Source: Chloroflexota bacterium
GTDB lineage: Bacteria; Chloroflexota; Chloroflexia; Chloroheliales; Chloroheliaceae
Direction of reading: 5' to 3'
Length of the DNA: 64,000 bases
Assembly (NCBI GenBank): GCA_028287745.1
Contig: JAQBPB010000040.1
Location: 1-64,000, forward strand
Notes under the pieces: model-generated
Databases searched by the model: none
Told to the model about the DNA's origin: nothing
What the model saw: only the letters and a program-made list of their open reading frames with translations
Translations under genes and position numbers: made by a program
Part shown: piece by piece, positions 45,227 to 54,394 of the stretch
Layout of the letters: each line of letters opens with the position of its first letter
How positions within the stretch are numbered: the first letter of the stretch is position 1

Positions 45227-45264
45227 TCAACTTGACCGGCGTTTATTCAACTTGACCGGCGTTT
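45227..45264. repeat. 20-bp tandem duplication at the 3' end of the permease gene
   Basis: TCAACTTGACCGGCGTTT occurs at 45227-45244 and again at 45247-45264. Read on the minus strand, either copy encodes NAGQV followed by Glu or Asp and a stop, so the duplication hardly changes the protein but lengthens the gap to the next gene. Confidence 0.85.
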
Positions 45265-46124
45265 CTATTCCAGGGAATAGCCCACCGTTCTATCCATCCC
45301 ACTAGCTGAAACAGCAAGGTTGTAAAAAGCGAAGTTACCGCAATAGTGGCCCAGAGCAGCTCTATTTTGAACTCAAAAGTACTGACTACCACCAGGTAGC
45401 CCAGGCCCCGGTCGGAACCGATCCATTCCGCCACCAGGGCGCCGATAACACAGGCCGCCGTGGAAATTTTCAAAGCAGCAAAGATATAGGGCAGCGCGGC
45501 GGGCCAGCGTAACTTGGTGAAAATCTGCCACCGGGAGGCGGCCAGGGTGTACATCATTTCCAGGTTGGATTTATCAACCGAATTAAAACCTCTAACGGCA
45601 TTTACCAGTGTCGGGAAGAAGGCGCTGAGGGCGGCAATTATTACCTTGGGGGTAATGCCGGTGCCAAACCACAGCAGAAACAGCGGTGCCAGCGCCACAA
45701 TGGGCATTGACCGGATGGTTATCGCTACCGGGAAAAGGGCCCGTTCCATGGAAGGCGAGTGGACGAAAAGAATTGCGATAAGAATGGCGACGCTGTTACC
45801 TAGCATAAAACCCAGTCCGGCTTCCAGGGCGGTTACCCCGAAGTTGCGCAGTAACAGGTCGAAGTTTTTGACCATTGTCTCGCCGATGACACTGGGCCGG
45901 GGGAGGACGTAGGTAGGCACCGCCATGATGATTTCAAAAACTTCCCAGACCACTAGAATCCCGACAATGACACTCATACTCAGCATGTAGCCGCGCAGGT
46001 GCTTAAGCCAGTTTCTTCGCCTGGGAGGAGAAGTTTCCCCTTCATTGACTTTATCTTCGACCGCAAAGTAAGTAACTTTGACTTCGGCGGCCTGCTCAAT
46101 TACCAGCGTGTTTTCTTTAAGCAT
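45243..46124 (-). CDS. ABC transporter permease (SsuC/TauC/ThiX-like)
   Basis: Six-span inner-membrane permease (293 residues) of the nitrate/taurine/pyrimidine transporter class. A cytoplasmic N-terminal tail precedes the first span (GYMLSMSVIVGILVVWEVFEIIM); the EAA-type loop lies around LAASRWQIFTKLRWPAALPYIFAALKIS, where it contacts the ATPase. Conserved SMPIVALAPLFLLWFGTGITPKVI is typical of this class. Its start overlaps the ATPase gene by 8 bases, so translation is coupled. Confidence 0.92.
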   Translation of the reverse strand: MLKENTLVIEQAAEVKVTYFAVEDKVNEGETSPPRRRNWLKHLRGYMLSMSVIVGILVVWEVFEIIMAVPTYVLPRPSVIGETMVKNFDLLLRNFGVTALEAGLGFMLGNSVAILIAILFVHSPSMERALFPVAITIRSMPIVALAPLFLLWFGTGITPKVIIAALSAFFPTLVNAVRGFNSVDKSNLEMMYTLAASRWQIFTKLRWPAALPYIFAALKISTAACVIGALVAEWIGSDRGLGYLVVVSTFEFKIELLWATIAVTSLFTTLLFQLVGWIERWAIPWNRNAGQVE

Positions 46125-46923
46125 AAAGGGCTTCCCTTACTTTAAGGCTATAGGGAAATATCTGCCGCGCTCGTTCGGCCATATCGGTGGCCCGGGGGCG
46201 CGGCAAATCTACCTCAATAATCGCTTTTATCCGGCCCGGCCGGTGCGTCATAACCACTACCCGGTCGGATAAAAAAACGGCCTCTTCTATTGAATGGGTT
46301 ACAAAAAGGACCGCTGCCGTCGTTTCTTCCCAGATGCGCAAAAGCTCCAGGTTCATCCGGCCCTTGGTAATTTCATCAAGGGCGCTAAATGGTTCATCCA
46401 TCAGCAACAGGGGCGGGTTCAGGGTCAGCGCCCGGGCGATTGCCGCGCGCTGGCGCATGCCGCCGGAAAGCTGGTTTGGCTGGCGCTTTTCAAAGCCCTG
46501 CAAGTGGACCAGTTCCAGCAGTTTTTGAGCCTTTTCCTGCCGGACTTTTTTAGCCGATTTAGCAATTTCCAGCGGCAGTTCCACGTTGTTTAGCACATTC
46601 CGCCAGGGAAACATGCCAGGGTCCTGGAACATAAAACTGAAATTTCGCTGCTTGCGGGCTTGCCTGGGAGTCTGGCCCCGCACCAGGATTGTGCCGCTGC
46701 CGGGTGGGAAAATATCGGCTACCAGCCGCAGAATGGTTGATTTGCCGCACCCGCTGGGACCAATCAGGGTTACAAATTCACCTTTACGGACTTTTAGGTT
46801 GATATCCTGAAGCGCGTTAACCGCCTGGCCGCCCGCGTTGTAGGTCATGCCGACATCAGTCAGTTCCAGGGCGTACTCGGTGGTGTCCGGGGCTTCGCTT
46901 AAGGCGCTAGGCTTTCTTTCCAT
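46117..46923 (-). CDS. ABC transporter ATP-binding protein (SsuB/TauB/ThiZ-like)
   Basis: ATPase subunit of 268 residues. Walker A LIGPSGCGKST, Q-loop FMFQDPGMFPWRN, signature LSGGMRQRAAIARAL, Walker B LLLMDEPFSALD and the switch His in LFVTHSIEEA are all intact. GGAG lies 7 bases before the ATG at 46923, preferred over an in-frame ATG at 46941. It overlaps the end of the substrate-binding protein gene by 17 bases and the permease start by 8. Confidence 0.94.
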   Translation of the reverse strand: MERKPSALSEAPDTTEYALELTDVGMTYNAGGQAVNALQDINLKVRKGEFVTLIGPSGCGKSTILRLVADIFPPGSGTILVRGQTPRQARKQRNFSFMFQDPGMFPWRNVLNNVELPLEIAKSAKKVRQEKAQKLLELVHLQGFEKRQPNQLSGGMRQRAAIARALTLNPPLLLMDEPFSALDEITKGRMNLELLRIWEETTAAVLFVTHSIEEAVFLSDRVVVMTHRPGRIKAIIEVDLPRPRATDMAERARQIFPYSLKVREALYA

Positions 46924-48007
46924 GCAGTTTCTCCAAAACACTAAAGTTCATGGCCTTGTTAAGGTCTAACTTAGCGGTGATAATCCCGGAGTCTATGGCG
47001 GTCTGGTTAGTCATATCCCAGACTTCTTTATTCATCCAGAACATGCCTTTTTCTTTGCTTAAATCGCTGTACATCAGTTCCAATCCGGCTTTGGTCTGGG
47101 CTTTCTGCTGGCCCAGCGATAAGCCTTCGCCATATTTATTGACGACCAGTTCGGCCACTTCATCGGGGTTCCTGGCGGTGTATTCCCAGCCCTTCATGGT
47201 CGCGCGCATGAAGCCCTCAAGCAGTTCCGGCCGTTTAGCCAGGGTGTCTTCGGTAGTAAAAATGACATCGGCTTCTTGCTTAAAGCCAAGGTCGTAATAT
47301 AGAAAGACTTTTGGTTCGATGCCTTTGTCCTTCAGGGTCAGCGGTTGGTTGGTCGAGAAAGAGGTCAGCAGGTCAATCTGGCCGGTAATAAGGGGCGTCG
47401 GGTCCGAGGTGACCGTAACCAGGGTAACTTTATCCATCGGGATTTTCTGGAGCTTAAGAATGGTTTCTATCGAAATACGGGCGGTGTTCTGGATGCCGAT
47501 CTTCTTACCAATAAAATCCTGGGGACTGTTTATCCCGCTGGAGGCTTTTGTCACCAGCGCTCCGGGGGACTTCTGAAAGGTTGAGCCAATTGCTACCAGG
47601 GGCGTACCTTTGGACCGTGAGGCCAGCAGGGTAGTTGCCGCCGAGACAATCCCGATCTGGGCGGAGCCGCTGACTACTACCGTTGTCGAGTCAATCTGGC
47701 CGCCGCCGGGCAGCAGCGATAAGTCAATGCCCTCGTCTTTGTAGTAACCTTTGTCTACAGCCAGGAATATTCCGGCGAACTCGCAGTTTTTAATCCAGTT
47801 TAGTTGCAGTGTGGCGGCTTGCTGGATTTTGGCAGACGTAGTCGCCCCGGCCGAACCGGGGGTAGCAGTTGAGTCTCCGCAGGCGGCTAACGCCTGTAAC
47901 AGGGCGGTCCCGCTCAGGGCCACCCCGGCCAGACCGGCGGAATTTCGTAAAAAGGATCGACGGTTAGTCAGGTTGCCGGTAATTACCAATTTCTCATTAG
48001 ATGACAT
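46907..48007 (-). CDS. ABC transporter substrate-binding lipoprotein, NMT1/ThiY-like, Tat-type signal
   Basis: Periplasmic or surface-tethered binding protein of 366 residues. The signal has twin arginines (NRRSFLR, residues 15-21), a hydrophobic run and a lipobox LAAC with Cys43, so it is a Tat-exported lipoprotein. The mature part begins LNWIKNCEFAGIFLAVDKGYYKDEGIDLSLLPGGG, the hallmark of the NMT1/THI5-like family that binds pyrimidines, riboflavin, sulfonates or similar small molecules. First gene of the five-gene operon. No FMN or TPP riboswitch was seen upstream, so vitamin identity is not supported. Confidence 0.9.
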   Translation of the reverse strand: MSSNEKLVITGNLTNRRSFLRNSAGLAGVALSGTALLQALAACGDSTATPGSAGATTSAKIQQAATLQLNWIKNCEFAGIFLAVDKGYYKDEGIDLSLLPGGGQIDSTTVVVSGSAQIGIVSAATTLLASRSKGTPLVAIGSTFQKSPGALVTKASSGINSPQDFIGKKIGIQNTARISIETILKLQKIPMDKVTLVTVTSDPTPLITGQIDLLTSFSTNQPLTLKDKGIEPKVFLYYDLGFKQEADVIFTTEDTLAKRPELLEGFMRATMKGWEYTARNPDEVAELVVNKYGEGLSLGQQKAQTKAGLELMYSDLSKEKGMFWMNKEVWDMTNQTAIDSGIITAKLDLNKAMNFSVLEKLHGKKA

Positions 48008-48683
48008 TTACATTCCCTTCTTGATTAAGACTTAACTACTTACACAAATCAGGTGGCCTGAAATCCTCAACCCTTACTTATTAAGTCCGGGTTTGCACCA
48101 GAAATTTTAGAAATTCCTGGCGCATTCCCCCCTATGCAATTGCTACCGGAAAAGTTAAAGGGCATACCAAATAGAGTAGAGATATACCGGTCACTCTACT
48201 TAAGCCGGGTTATTAAACCCTTGATGTTCAATCAATTTTCAGAAAAAGTAAATTAGACGTGGGAACTCCACCCACATTTTAAAGTTGGAACCGTTTAATT
48301 CCGGACCAGGTTGTTGACCGCCGGTTTGCCTGGGACATTACTTAAGCAGTAAATCCATACACTTAAATTGACTGGTTAAATCGAGCCTGAAGAATGTTAG
48401 GTTTTGTCCTTTAAGTGCCTGTTTAATAACTATAAAGTATCAAACGTTATTAGATTTAGCTATAGGCAAGCTGTACACAATTTCCCGGCCGGTTTAGTGC
48501 AGCCGCTCTTTTTAGACTAAAATTTCAGGCTTTGAGATGCTTTTTTAACGATTTTAGGTCTGTTCAGGGGTTTGTAGGAGAAATGGCTGTTCTAAAAATG
48601 CTATTACCCGTTGCTTAGCGTAAATTAAAGGGTAAAATAAACAAAGTACATTAGTAACAATTTCAGAAGGCTAAAAATCTTTT
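48008..48683. other. Intergenic region between divergent operons
   Basis: About 675 AT-rich bases without a supported gene. It must carry the promoters for the minus-strand transporter/dioxygenase operon and the plus-strand glycosyltransferase gene. I looked for RFN- or TPP-type conserved blocks and did not see them. Confidence 0.5.
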
Positions 48684-50252
48684 TTGCAAAGCTTAAGACT
48701 ACTATTACAGCGTCCCGGACGGACCGCCCTGGCAATAACCGGGTTGGGGCTTATCTTGCGCCTGTTCGGGCTGGGCGCCCGGCCGCTCTGGTTTGATGAA
48801 GTAATAAGCGCGGTCTATGCCCGGCAGGACTGGCCGGACCTGCTTCGACTGAACACCGGGGATAATCACCCGCCCGGCTATTACCTGGCTCTTAAAGCCT
48901 GGCTGACTTTGTTCGGGCGAGAGGACTGGGTAATACGGCTGTTTTCGGTTGGGCCGGGCGTGGCGGCAATCTGGCTGACCTGGCTGATAGGCCGCCGGAT
49001 TTTCCCTGAACGGGCAGAGATTGCCCTGACCGCCGCTGCTTTAATGGCGGTTTCCCCCTTCCAGGTCTACTTTTCACAGGAAGCCCGGAACTATTCCAGC
49101 CTGGCCTTCCTGGTGTTGCTGGCAACCTTTTTCTGGCTGCGCGCCCTGGAAACCAACCGCTGGCGGGACTGGTTGGGCATGGGCCTGGCCGGGGTTGCCG
49201 GTTTATTCGTCAACTTTACGACCGCCTTTTACCTGCTGGCGCTTGGCCTGTTCCCTTTTATCCTCTGGAAAGAATACGGCCGCAAAGGCGTCCTGCCCCG
49301 TATAGTCCTGACTGGGGCGGCTACCGGCCTGACCAGCGGCTTGCTGCTCTGGCCCAAGCTGTCTAACCGGCTGGATACCATTAAAGATAATTTCTGGATT
49401 CCCCAACCGGACCTTTTAATTATCCTGCGGACCTTTTACAGCTTTATTTTCGGCGTACTTGACCCGGCCAGCTTTTTAGCGGCTTTTGGCCTGGTGGTAA
49501 TAATCCTGCTGGTGGCCGGGTGGCAGGTGAGCCGGGGGCTGTTCGGCCCGGAAAGACCGGCCCTGGCTTTGACCGGCTGGCTGCTGCTCGGGCCCCTGCT
49601 TTTGCTGGTGCTGATCTCGCTGGTGTTCCAGCCGCTCTACCTGGACAAAGCTTTGATTGCCTGCGCCCCTTATTTCTACCTGGTGTTGGGTTGGACGGTC
49701 TTCCGGCCGCGCAAGCGCCCGGGCGGCTGGGTGCTGGCGGGTGTCCCGCTGGTAGTAGCGGTCCTGCTGGGCCTGTGGCTGCTGCCTGATATGTACAGCG
49801 GGCGGCTAAACCCGGTCTATATTGCTCGCTACGATGCCCCGGCTGTCAACCGCTATCTACACCAACAGGCCCAACCGGGTGATATGGTCGTGAACGTCAC
49901 CGATATTGGCTGGTTACCGCTGGTCTATTACAACGAAAACCTTTCCCCGGCCAAATTCCTCCTGAAAGAATACCCTTTCCCTAACGTCTTTCCGGCCCTG
50001 TTGCAGCAATTAAACACCCGCTGGGTCAGTCAAGGCGAGTTAACCGGGCGGACCTGGCTGGTCTTTGAGTTAAACTTGCCGCCTGACGCTATAAGCCCGG
50101 AAGCCCGGCCCTATACCCTAACCCGTGACATCCCCTGGATGCATAGCCCTGATTTTCAGTCACAGACCCTTGGAAAATTCCAATCACGTTACAAGGTTAC
50201 CTCAGCGGTGGTGGTGGACCGGCTTCTTTTGGTTGAGTTTAACCTTTCGTAA
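48684..50252 (+). CDS. GT-C family glycosyltransferase (GT39/ArnT-like)
   Basis: Polytopic membrane glycosyltransferase of 522 residues using a polyprenyl-phosphate sugar donor. The first extracytoplasmic loop holds the catalytic-type acidic motif RPLWFDEVISA (Asp-Glu near residues 36-37), followed by DNHPPGYYLALKAWLTLFG and AVSPFQVYFSQEARNYSS, typical of PMT_2/GT39-83 enzymes. About 10 membrane segments cover residues 10-370; the C-terminal 150 residues form a soluble domain. The TTG start at 48684 has a distant AGAAGG. Acceptor (protein or lipid) unknown. Confidence 0.85.
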   Translation: MQSLRLLLQRPGRTALAITGLGLILRLFGLGARPLWFDEVISAVYARQDWPDLLRLNTGDNHPPGYYLALKAWLTLFGREDWVIRLFSVGPGVAAIWLTWLIGRRIFPERAEIALTAAALMAVSPFQVYFSQEARNYSSLAFLVLLATFFWLRALETNRWRDWLGMGLAGVAGLFVNFTTAFYLLALGLFPFILWKEYGRKGVLPRIVLTGAATGLTSGLLLWPKLSNRLDTIKDNFWIPQPDLLIILRTFYSFIFGVLDPASFLAAFGLVVIILLVAGWQVSRGLFGPERPALALTGWLLLGPLLLLVLISLVFQPLYLDKALIACAPYFYLVLGWTVFRPRKRPGGWVLAGVPLVVAVLLGLWLLPDMYSGRLNPVYIARYDAPAVNRYLHQQAQPGDMVVNVTDIGWLPLVYYNENLSPAKFLLKEYPFPNVFPALLQQLNTRWVSQGELTGRTWLVFELNLPPDAISPEARPYTLTRDIPWMHSPDFQSQTLGKFQSRYKVTSAVVVDRLLLVEFNLS

Positions 50253-50592
50253 TAGGCTAAACTCTTTAAAAACTTACCAAATACTAATTAAATTCAATGC
50301 TTAGAATGACGTTAGAATGCCAGTCATGGCATTAAAATTGTTGTAATACCAGGTGAGAATTATGATACAATACTCATGAAAGGCACGGATAAATTCAAAA
50401 AAGGCGGCGTTGAGGCTGTCCTGATTTTGCAACTTATCCAGGGAAACCCGGAATTAACCGGAATAAATTCTTGTTTCTTGGCTGGTGCTTTTCAACCCCT
50501 TCAACGATGTTGTTGGTAGGGTGGGCGCGGAACGTGGCATTTTCAATATTTCGTGGAAGAGCCGCCGCTAAATCGAAGCAAAGGAGCTAAAA
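50253..50592. other. Intergenic region
   Basis: About 340 bases with a TACAAT-type box near 50367 (GATACAATACTCATG). I see no gene; it probably contains the promoter and leader of the small protein at 50593. Confidence 0.4.
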
Positions 50593-50877
50593 ATGGCTAT
50601 GACTCTTACCCTGCGAGCTGATCGCGAATTGTGGAAATACATATATATTAATTTCCCCTTCGCCAGTAGTTTTCATCTATCTGTCTTACCCGACTATAAC
50701 CAGGTTTGGGCCGAACAATTGTATCGCGAAGATCCAATTATGCGACCTGAACTCTTAACACCCAGGCATCAGCGGATTATTAAAGCGATTGAGCGGCAGG
50801 CAAGAACGATGGGATTTTCTTACAATTCTCCACTTAAGTCAAAGACGACTAAGCTGGTAGAAGCGGTGAACAGGTAA
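50593..50877 (+). CDS. Hypothetical protein, 94 aa
   Basis: Not recognised. The protein is soluble, rich in aromatic residues near the N-terminus (ELWKYIYINFPFASSFH), with a helical, basic C-terminal half (TPRHQRIIKAIERQARTMGF). AAGGAG lies 6 bases upstream of the ATG and a terminator follows the stop, so it is very likely a real monocistronic gene. Confidence 0.75.
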   Translation: MAMTLTLRADRELWKYIYINFPFASSFHLSVLPDYNQVWAEQLYREDPIMRPELLTPRHQRIIKAIERQARTMGFSYNSPLKSKTTKLVEAVNR

Positions 50878-50892
50878 AATCTTAAATACGAA

Positions 50893-50923
50893 GGGCCCGG
50901 TTTTCAATAAACCGGGCCTTTTT
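50893..50923 (+). terminator. Terminator
   Basis: GGCCCGGTT pairs with AACCGGGCC and is followed by TTTTT; it ends the small hypothetical gene. Confidence 0.85.
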
Positions 50924-51032
50924 GATTTCCGGCCTTAATTCGCCCGCTCACTTGACTTAACATAAAAATAATTGTATAGTTTTTTTATATTCTAATCTTG
51001 AATATTCACAAGCTTGTTAATCTATAATTTTC

Positions 51033-51728
51033 ATGGGTAGGTGTATGATTTCTGACGCTATGCCGACCGAATACGCCTTACTGGGTTTGCTCCTGGATGG
51101 GCCAAAACATGGCTACGAACTGGCCCGGCGCTTTTCGCCAGAAACCGCCCTGGGTGAAATCTGCCATCTTGAAATGAGTATGTTATATGCACTGTTAAAG
51201 AAGCAAGAGAAAGCCGGGCATATTGAAGCCGAACTGGAAAGCCAGGGAGCCAGGCCGCCCAAGCGGATTTTTCATCTAACCGCCCTGGGCCGGGCCGCTT
51301 TTATGGAATGGGCCAGAACCCCGGTCGGCCGCTCTCGTGACATCCGGCTGGACTTCCTGGTCAAGCTATATTTCGCCCGCCAGCTTGGGGTAGATGACGT
51401 GCTGGCCCTGATTGACCGTCAGCTTGAAATTTGCCTGGCCCTTCTGGACCGCTTGCAGCGCGGTATCAGCTTGAACGAAGATATTGATGATGTTATGAGT
51501 ATCAGCGCCGGGAACTACAGCGGGTTCGATTACAATGAAGAAGAAGATTTAAGTATGCGGTCCACCGGCAAGCGCAGCCATCCCCGGCCCAGCGAGCAGG
51601 AACGCAACCGCGACCGGACGGTTGAAGAAGACCAGTTCGCCCAACTGGTCCAGCAGTTACGTATAAAACAAAATGAAGCCACCATTGAGTGGCTCCGCGC
51701 CAGCCGCCGCCAGTTGGGCAGTTATTAG
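51033..51728 (+). CDS. PadR family transcriptional regulator
   Basis: Winged-helix DNA-binding protein of 231 residues (or 227 from the ATG at 51045). The PadR domain is MPTEYALLGLLLDGPKHGYELARRFSPETALGEICHLEMSMLYALLKKQEKAGHIEAELESQG with the wing and the FHLTALGRAAFMEWARTP segment. The C-terminal part (about 110-231) contains the Vir-like helices IRLDFLVKLYFARQLG and an inserted charged stretch (about 168-200). Neighbouring convergent esterase is not in the same operon; regulated genes are unknown. Confidence 0.87.
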   Translation: MGRCMISDAMPTEYALLGLLLDGPKHGYELARRFSPETALGEICHLEMSMLYALLKKQEKAGHIEAELESQGARPPKRIFHLTALGRAAFMEWARTPVGRSRDIRLDFLVKLYFARQLGVDDVLALIDRQLEICLALLDRLQRGISLNEDIDDVMSISAGNYSGFDYNEEEDLSMRSTGKRSHPRPSEQERNRDRTVEEDQFAQLVQQLRIKQNEATIEWLRASRRQLGSY

Positions 51729-51734
51729 CCGGTT

Positions 51735-52724
51735 TTATGACACAATATTGGTTTGAGGCAGAACCGGAGTGCCCGAAAGGGCCTGCCAGTGGTAGGGTAA
51801 AGTGATTGCCATATGGCGGTCGGCGGTGGCCCAGTTATGCCGCCCGTCCGGGATGACCAGAGGTACCCGGTTGGCTGCGCCTTTTTCCTCAAGCAGTCCT
51901 GCTACATAGCGTCCCCGGTAGAAGTTTGCATCACTGGGTTCGGCTGCTTCCGGTCCGGTCTGGACCATCCAGAAGACCCTGGACAGCGCTTCCGGCGAAC
52001 TGTTCAAAATAAGATTGGCCGGGTTGTGCCGGGCCGCGAACGTAAAGTCGCGGGGCCGCCCAAAGACCGGGTCGAATAATCCGGCCCGGAAGAGCGCGTC
52101 TGCCTGGCTGACCTCGGCCCCGGTCGGGTCCGCGTAGAAAAAAGTGCCATCATAGGCCCCGGCGCTTACAAACATCCCGGGATACTGGGCGGCAATCTTA
52201 ATTGCCTGGAAGCCGCCCAGCGAAAATCCATCTACCGCCCGGTGTGCCGCACCCGCTGTCCGGTAATTGCGGTCCACATAAGGTATCAACTCACTGATAA
52301 AGAAGTCCTGAAATTGCCCGGTGCCAACTCCCCGCGAGCCTTTGGCCAGTTCCGGCTGCTTGAAATTTACCAGCAACCCGGGGACGCGCTGGTCGTCGCT
52401 GGTAATACCCGGACAGACCAAAATCATAGGGCCTACTTGTCCCTGCTCCAGCGCTTGCAGGTAGACATCCACAATACTGCGGCCTTCCCGCGATTTATCT
52501 TCATGCAAATTGACCCACTCGCGCTCGTGACCCCGGAACAGGTAGAGGACCGGGTATTTTAGCACCTGGTTTTGCGGCTCATTGTAGCCGGGCGGCAGGT
52601 AAATATAAAAAGACTTTAGTACCCCTAAAATCTTGCTCTTGAAACTTAATCTGGTTATACGAGGATCGATCTGGATAAACAGCCGCCTTTTAGTTAAATA
52701 AAATTCCGGACAAATGCCATACAT
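51735..52724 (-). CDS. Putative esterase (enterochelin esterase/esterase D-like)
   Basis: Alpha/beta hydrolase of 329 residues. The nucleophile elbow is VDGFSLGGFQAIKIA (Ser in GFSLGG); the likely catalytic His is in IPDGRHNWATADRHM. FYIYLPPGYNEPQNQVLKYPVLYLFRGH marks the N-terminal esterase block and PYVDRNYRTAG the mid-region typical of the putative-esterase family. No signal peptide is evident. Substrate unknown. Convergent with the padR gene, with only 6 bases between the stops. Confidence 0.85.
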   Translation of the reverse strand: MYGICPEFYLTKRRLFIQIDPRITRLSFKSKILGVLKSFYIYLPPGYNEPQNQVLKYPVLYLFRGHEREWVNLHEDKSREGRSIVDVYLQALEQGQVGPMILVCPGITSDDQRVPGLLVNFKQPELAKGSRGVGTGQFQDFFISELIPYVDRNYRTAGAAHRAVDGFSLGGFQAIKIAAQYPGMFVSAGAYDGTFFYADPTGAEVSQADALFRAGLFDPVFGRPRDFTFAARHNPANLILNSSPEALSRVFWMVQTGPEAAEPSDANFYRGRYVAGLLEEKGAANRVPLVIPDGRHNWATADRHMAITLPYHWQALSGTPVLPQTNIVS

Positions 52725-52896
52725 GCCGGTTATAAAACCGGTACTTTGTCAGCCAGTGCCAGCCTGGCCCAAACCAGGAAGGTATAATTTCAGATTATAC
52801 CTTATTTCAGGGGGCTTTTTTATTTATAGGGAAAATTCTTTTCTCTTAACTTCTAAAGAGCCCCGGCCGGAAAATAAGGCCAGATTAATTATTAAC

Positions 52897-52925
52897 TTGA
52901 CATTACCTCATGCTGAACGTATATT
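52897..52925 (+). promoter_or_regulatory. Putative sigma-A promoter of the liv-type operon
   Basis: TTGACA (52897-52902), a 17-base spacer and TATATT (52920-52925) make a near-consensus promoter. It lies about 200 bases upstream of the binding-protein gene, implying a leader of about 190 nt. Confidence 0.7.
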
Positions 52926-53122
52926 TTAATTACGCACAATTCAGCCAGTGATAATTTAAATTACTCTGGTAGGTTATTATAATCAGCATTGATTTAAGCA
53001 ATCCGGGTTTATCGTTAGCTTTTATACATCTTATAGTTGAGTTAAGTCCGCCCGCCTTATCGAAAAAGTTAAATAATCTTCGTGAAAGTTCTGTATTTAG
53101 CGCTAATCAAAGGAGATGCACT

Positions 53123-54391
53123 ATGAATGAGGGGAGATTTTCGCCCAGGTTCAGTTTTTTAGTGTTCCTGTCCTTAGTTTCGATGACTCTACTGGCGGCC
53201 TGCGGCGATAACACCGCCACCACCGCGATTACGGCTGCTGGAAGTGCTGCTACGGCCGGAAGCGCTGCCACCACCGCCGCCGGAAGCGCCGCTACCACTG
53301 CTGCGGCCGGTAGTGCCACAACCGCTGCCGCTGCCGGTAATTTGAGCGGTGAAATCAAGGTTGGCGCCCTGGTAACTTTGACCGGCAACAATTCGCCGTT
53401 TGGGATTGCGATTAAGAACGGCTATGACCTGGCCGTAAGTGAAATAAACGAAAGTAAGTTCCTGGGCGGGGCGACAATTAAACTGGTGGCCCTGGATGAC
53501 AAAGGCGACAAGCAAGAAGGCATCAGTGTTATGAGCAAGTTGCTTGACCAGGAAAAAGTGGTCAGTGTGCTTGGCCCTACTCTTAGCAGCACCGCCCTGG
53601 CAGCCGACCCGCTGGCCCAGAAGGCCGGCGTGCCGGTCCTGGCAACCAGCAACACCGCTAACGGCATTACCCAGATGGGTGACTTCATTTTCCGCAACAG
53701 TTTACCGGAGGCCGGGGTTATTCCGGGGACGATTGCGGCGGTAAAGGCCAAGCTTAATCCTAAAAAAGCGGCCATAATGTTTGAATCCACCAACGAATTT
53801 ACCAAGAGCGCGGCTGACGTATTCAAGGCCGAACTGGAAAAGAACAGTATCCAGATTACCGGGACCGAGGCTTACAGCAAAGGCGATGCCGATTTCCGGA
53901 CCCAGTTAAACAAGCTTAAAGCCGCCAGCCCCGATATTCTGATTGTGAGCGGCCTGATCGGGGAAGCGGTGCCCATCGTGCAGCAAGCCCGTGAAGTCGG
54001 CTTCACCCAGCCAATTATCGGCGGCAACGGCTTTAATACCCCAACCATTTACAAGGATGGTAAAGAAGCGGCCGAGGGAATTATCGTAGGAAGCGCCTGG
54101 TTCCTGGGCAGCACTAACCCCAAAAGCCAGGCTTTCGTGGCTGCCTTCAAAAAGAAATTTAACACTGACCCGGACCAGTTTGCCGCCCAGGCTTATGACG
54201 GGGCTTACCTGATGGCGACCGCTATCAAGAACGCCGGTGCCGCCAACTCGAAAGCTATCCGGGATGCCCTGGCCCAGATTAAGAATTACGAAGGCGTCCT
54301 GGGTACTTTCTCCTTTGATGCTAACCGCGACCCGGTCCACCAGCCGGTTACGGTTATTGTCAAAGGCGGCAAGTTTGAACTTTTCCAATAG
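53123..54391 (+). CDS. Branched-chain amino acid-type ABC transporter substrate-binding lipoprotein
   Basis: Type I periplasmic-binding protein (422 residues) of the LivJ/LivK class. Signal peptide with lipobox LAAC (Cys27) is followed by an Ala/Thr/Gly/Ser-rich linker (about 30-72, ATTAAGSAATTAA repeats) and the binding domains starting IKVGALVTLTGNNSPFGIAIKNGYDLAVSEINE. Conserved LDDKGDKQEGISVMSKLLDQ and FAAQAYDGAYLMATAIKNAG are typical. AAAGGAG precedes the ATG. First gene of a four-gene operon; ligand may be amino acids, amides or urea-like compounds. Confidence 0.92.
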   Translation: MNEGRFSPRFSFLVFLSLVSMTLLAACGDNTATTAITAAGSAATAGSAATTAAGSAATTAAAGSATTAAAAGNLSGEIKVGALVTLTGNNSPFGIAIKNGYDLAVSEINESKFLGGATIKLVALDDKGDKQEGISVMSKLLDQEKVVSVLGPTLSSTALAADPLAQKAGVPVLATSNTANGITQMGDFIFRNSLPEAGVIPGTIAAVKAKLNPKKAAIMFESTNEFTKSAADVFKAELEKNSIQITGTEAYSKGDADFRTQLNKLKAASPDILIVSGLIGEAVPIVQQAREVGFTQPIIGGNGFNTPTIYKDGKEAAEGIIVGSAWFLGSTNPKSQAFVAAFKKKFNTDPDQFAAQAYDGAYLMATAIKNAGAANSKAIRDALAQIKNYEGVLGTFSFDANRDPVHQPVTVIVKGGKFELFQ

Positions 54392-54394
54392 ATT

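Noticed and set aside
48008-48683. Possible FMN or TPP riboswitch upstream of the NMT1-like transporter operon
   Set aside because: The conserved blocks of these riboswitches were not found on the minus strand.
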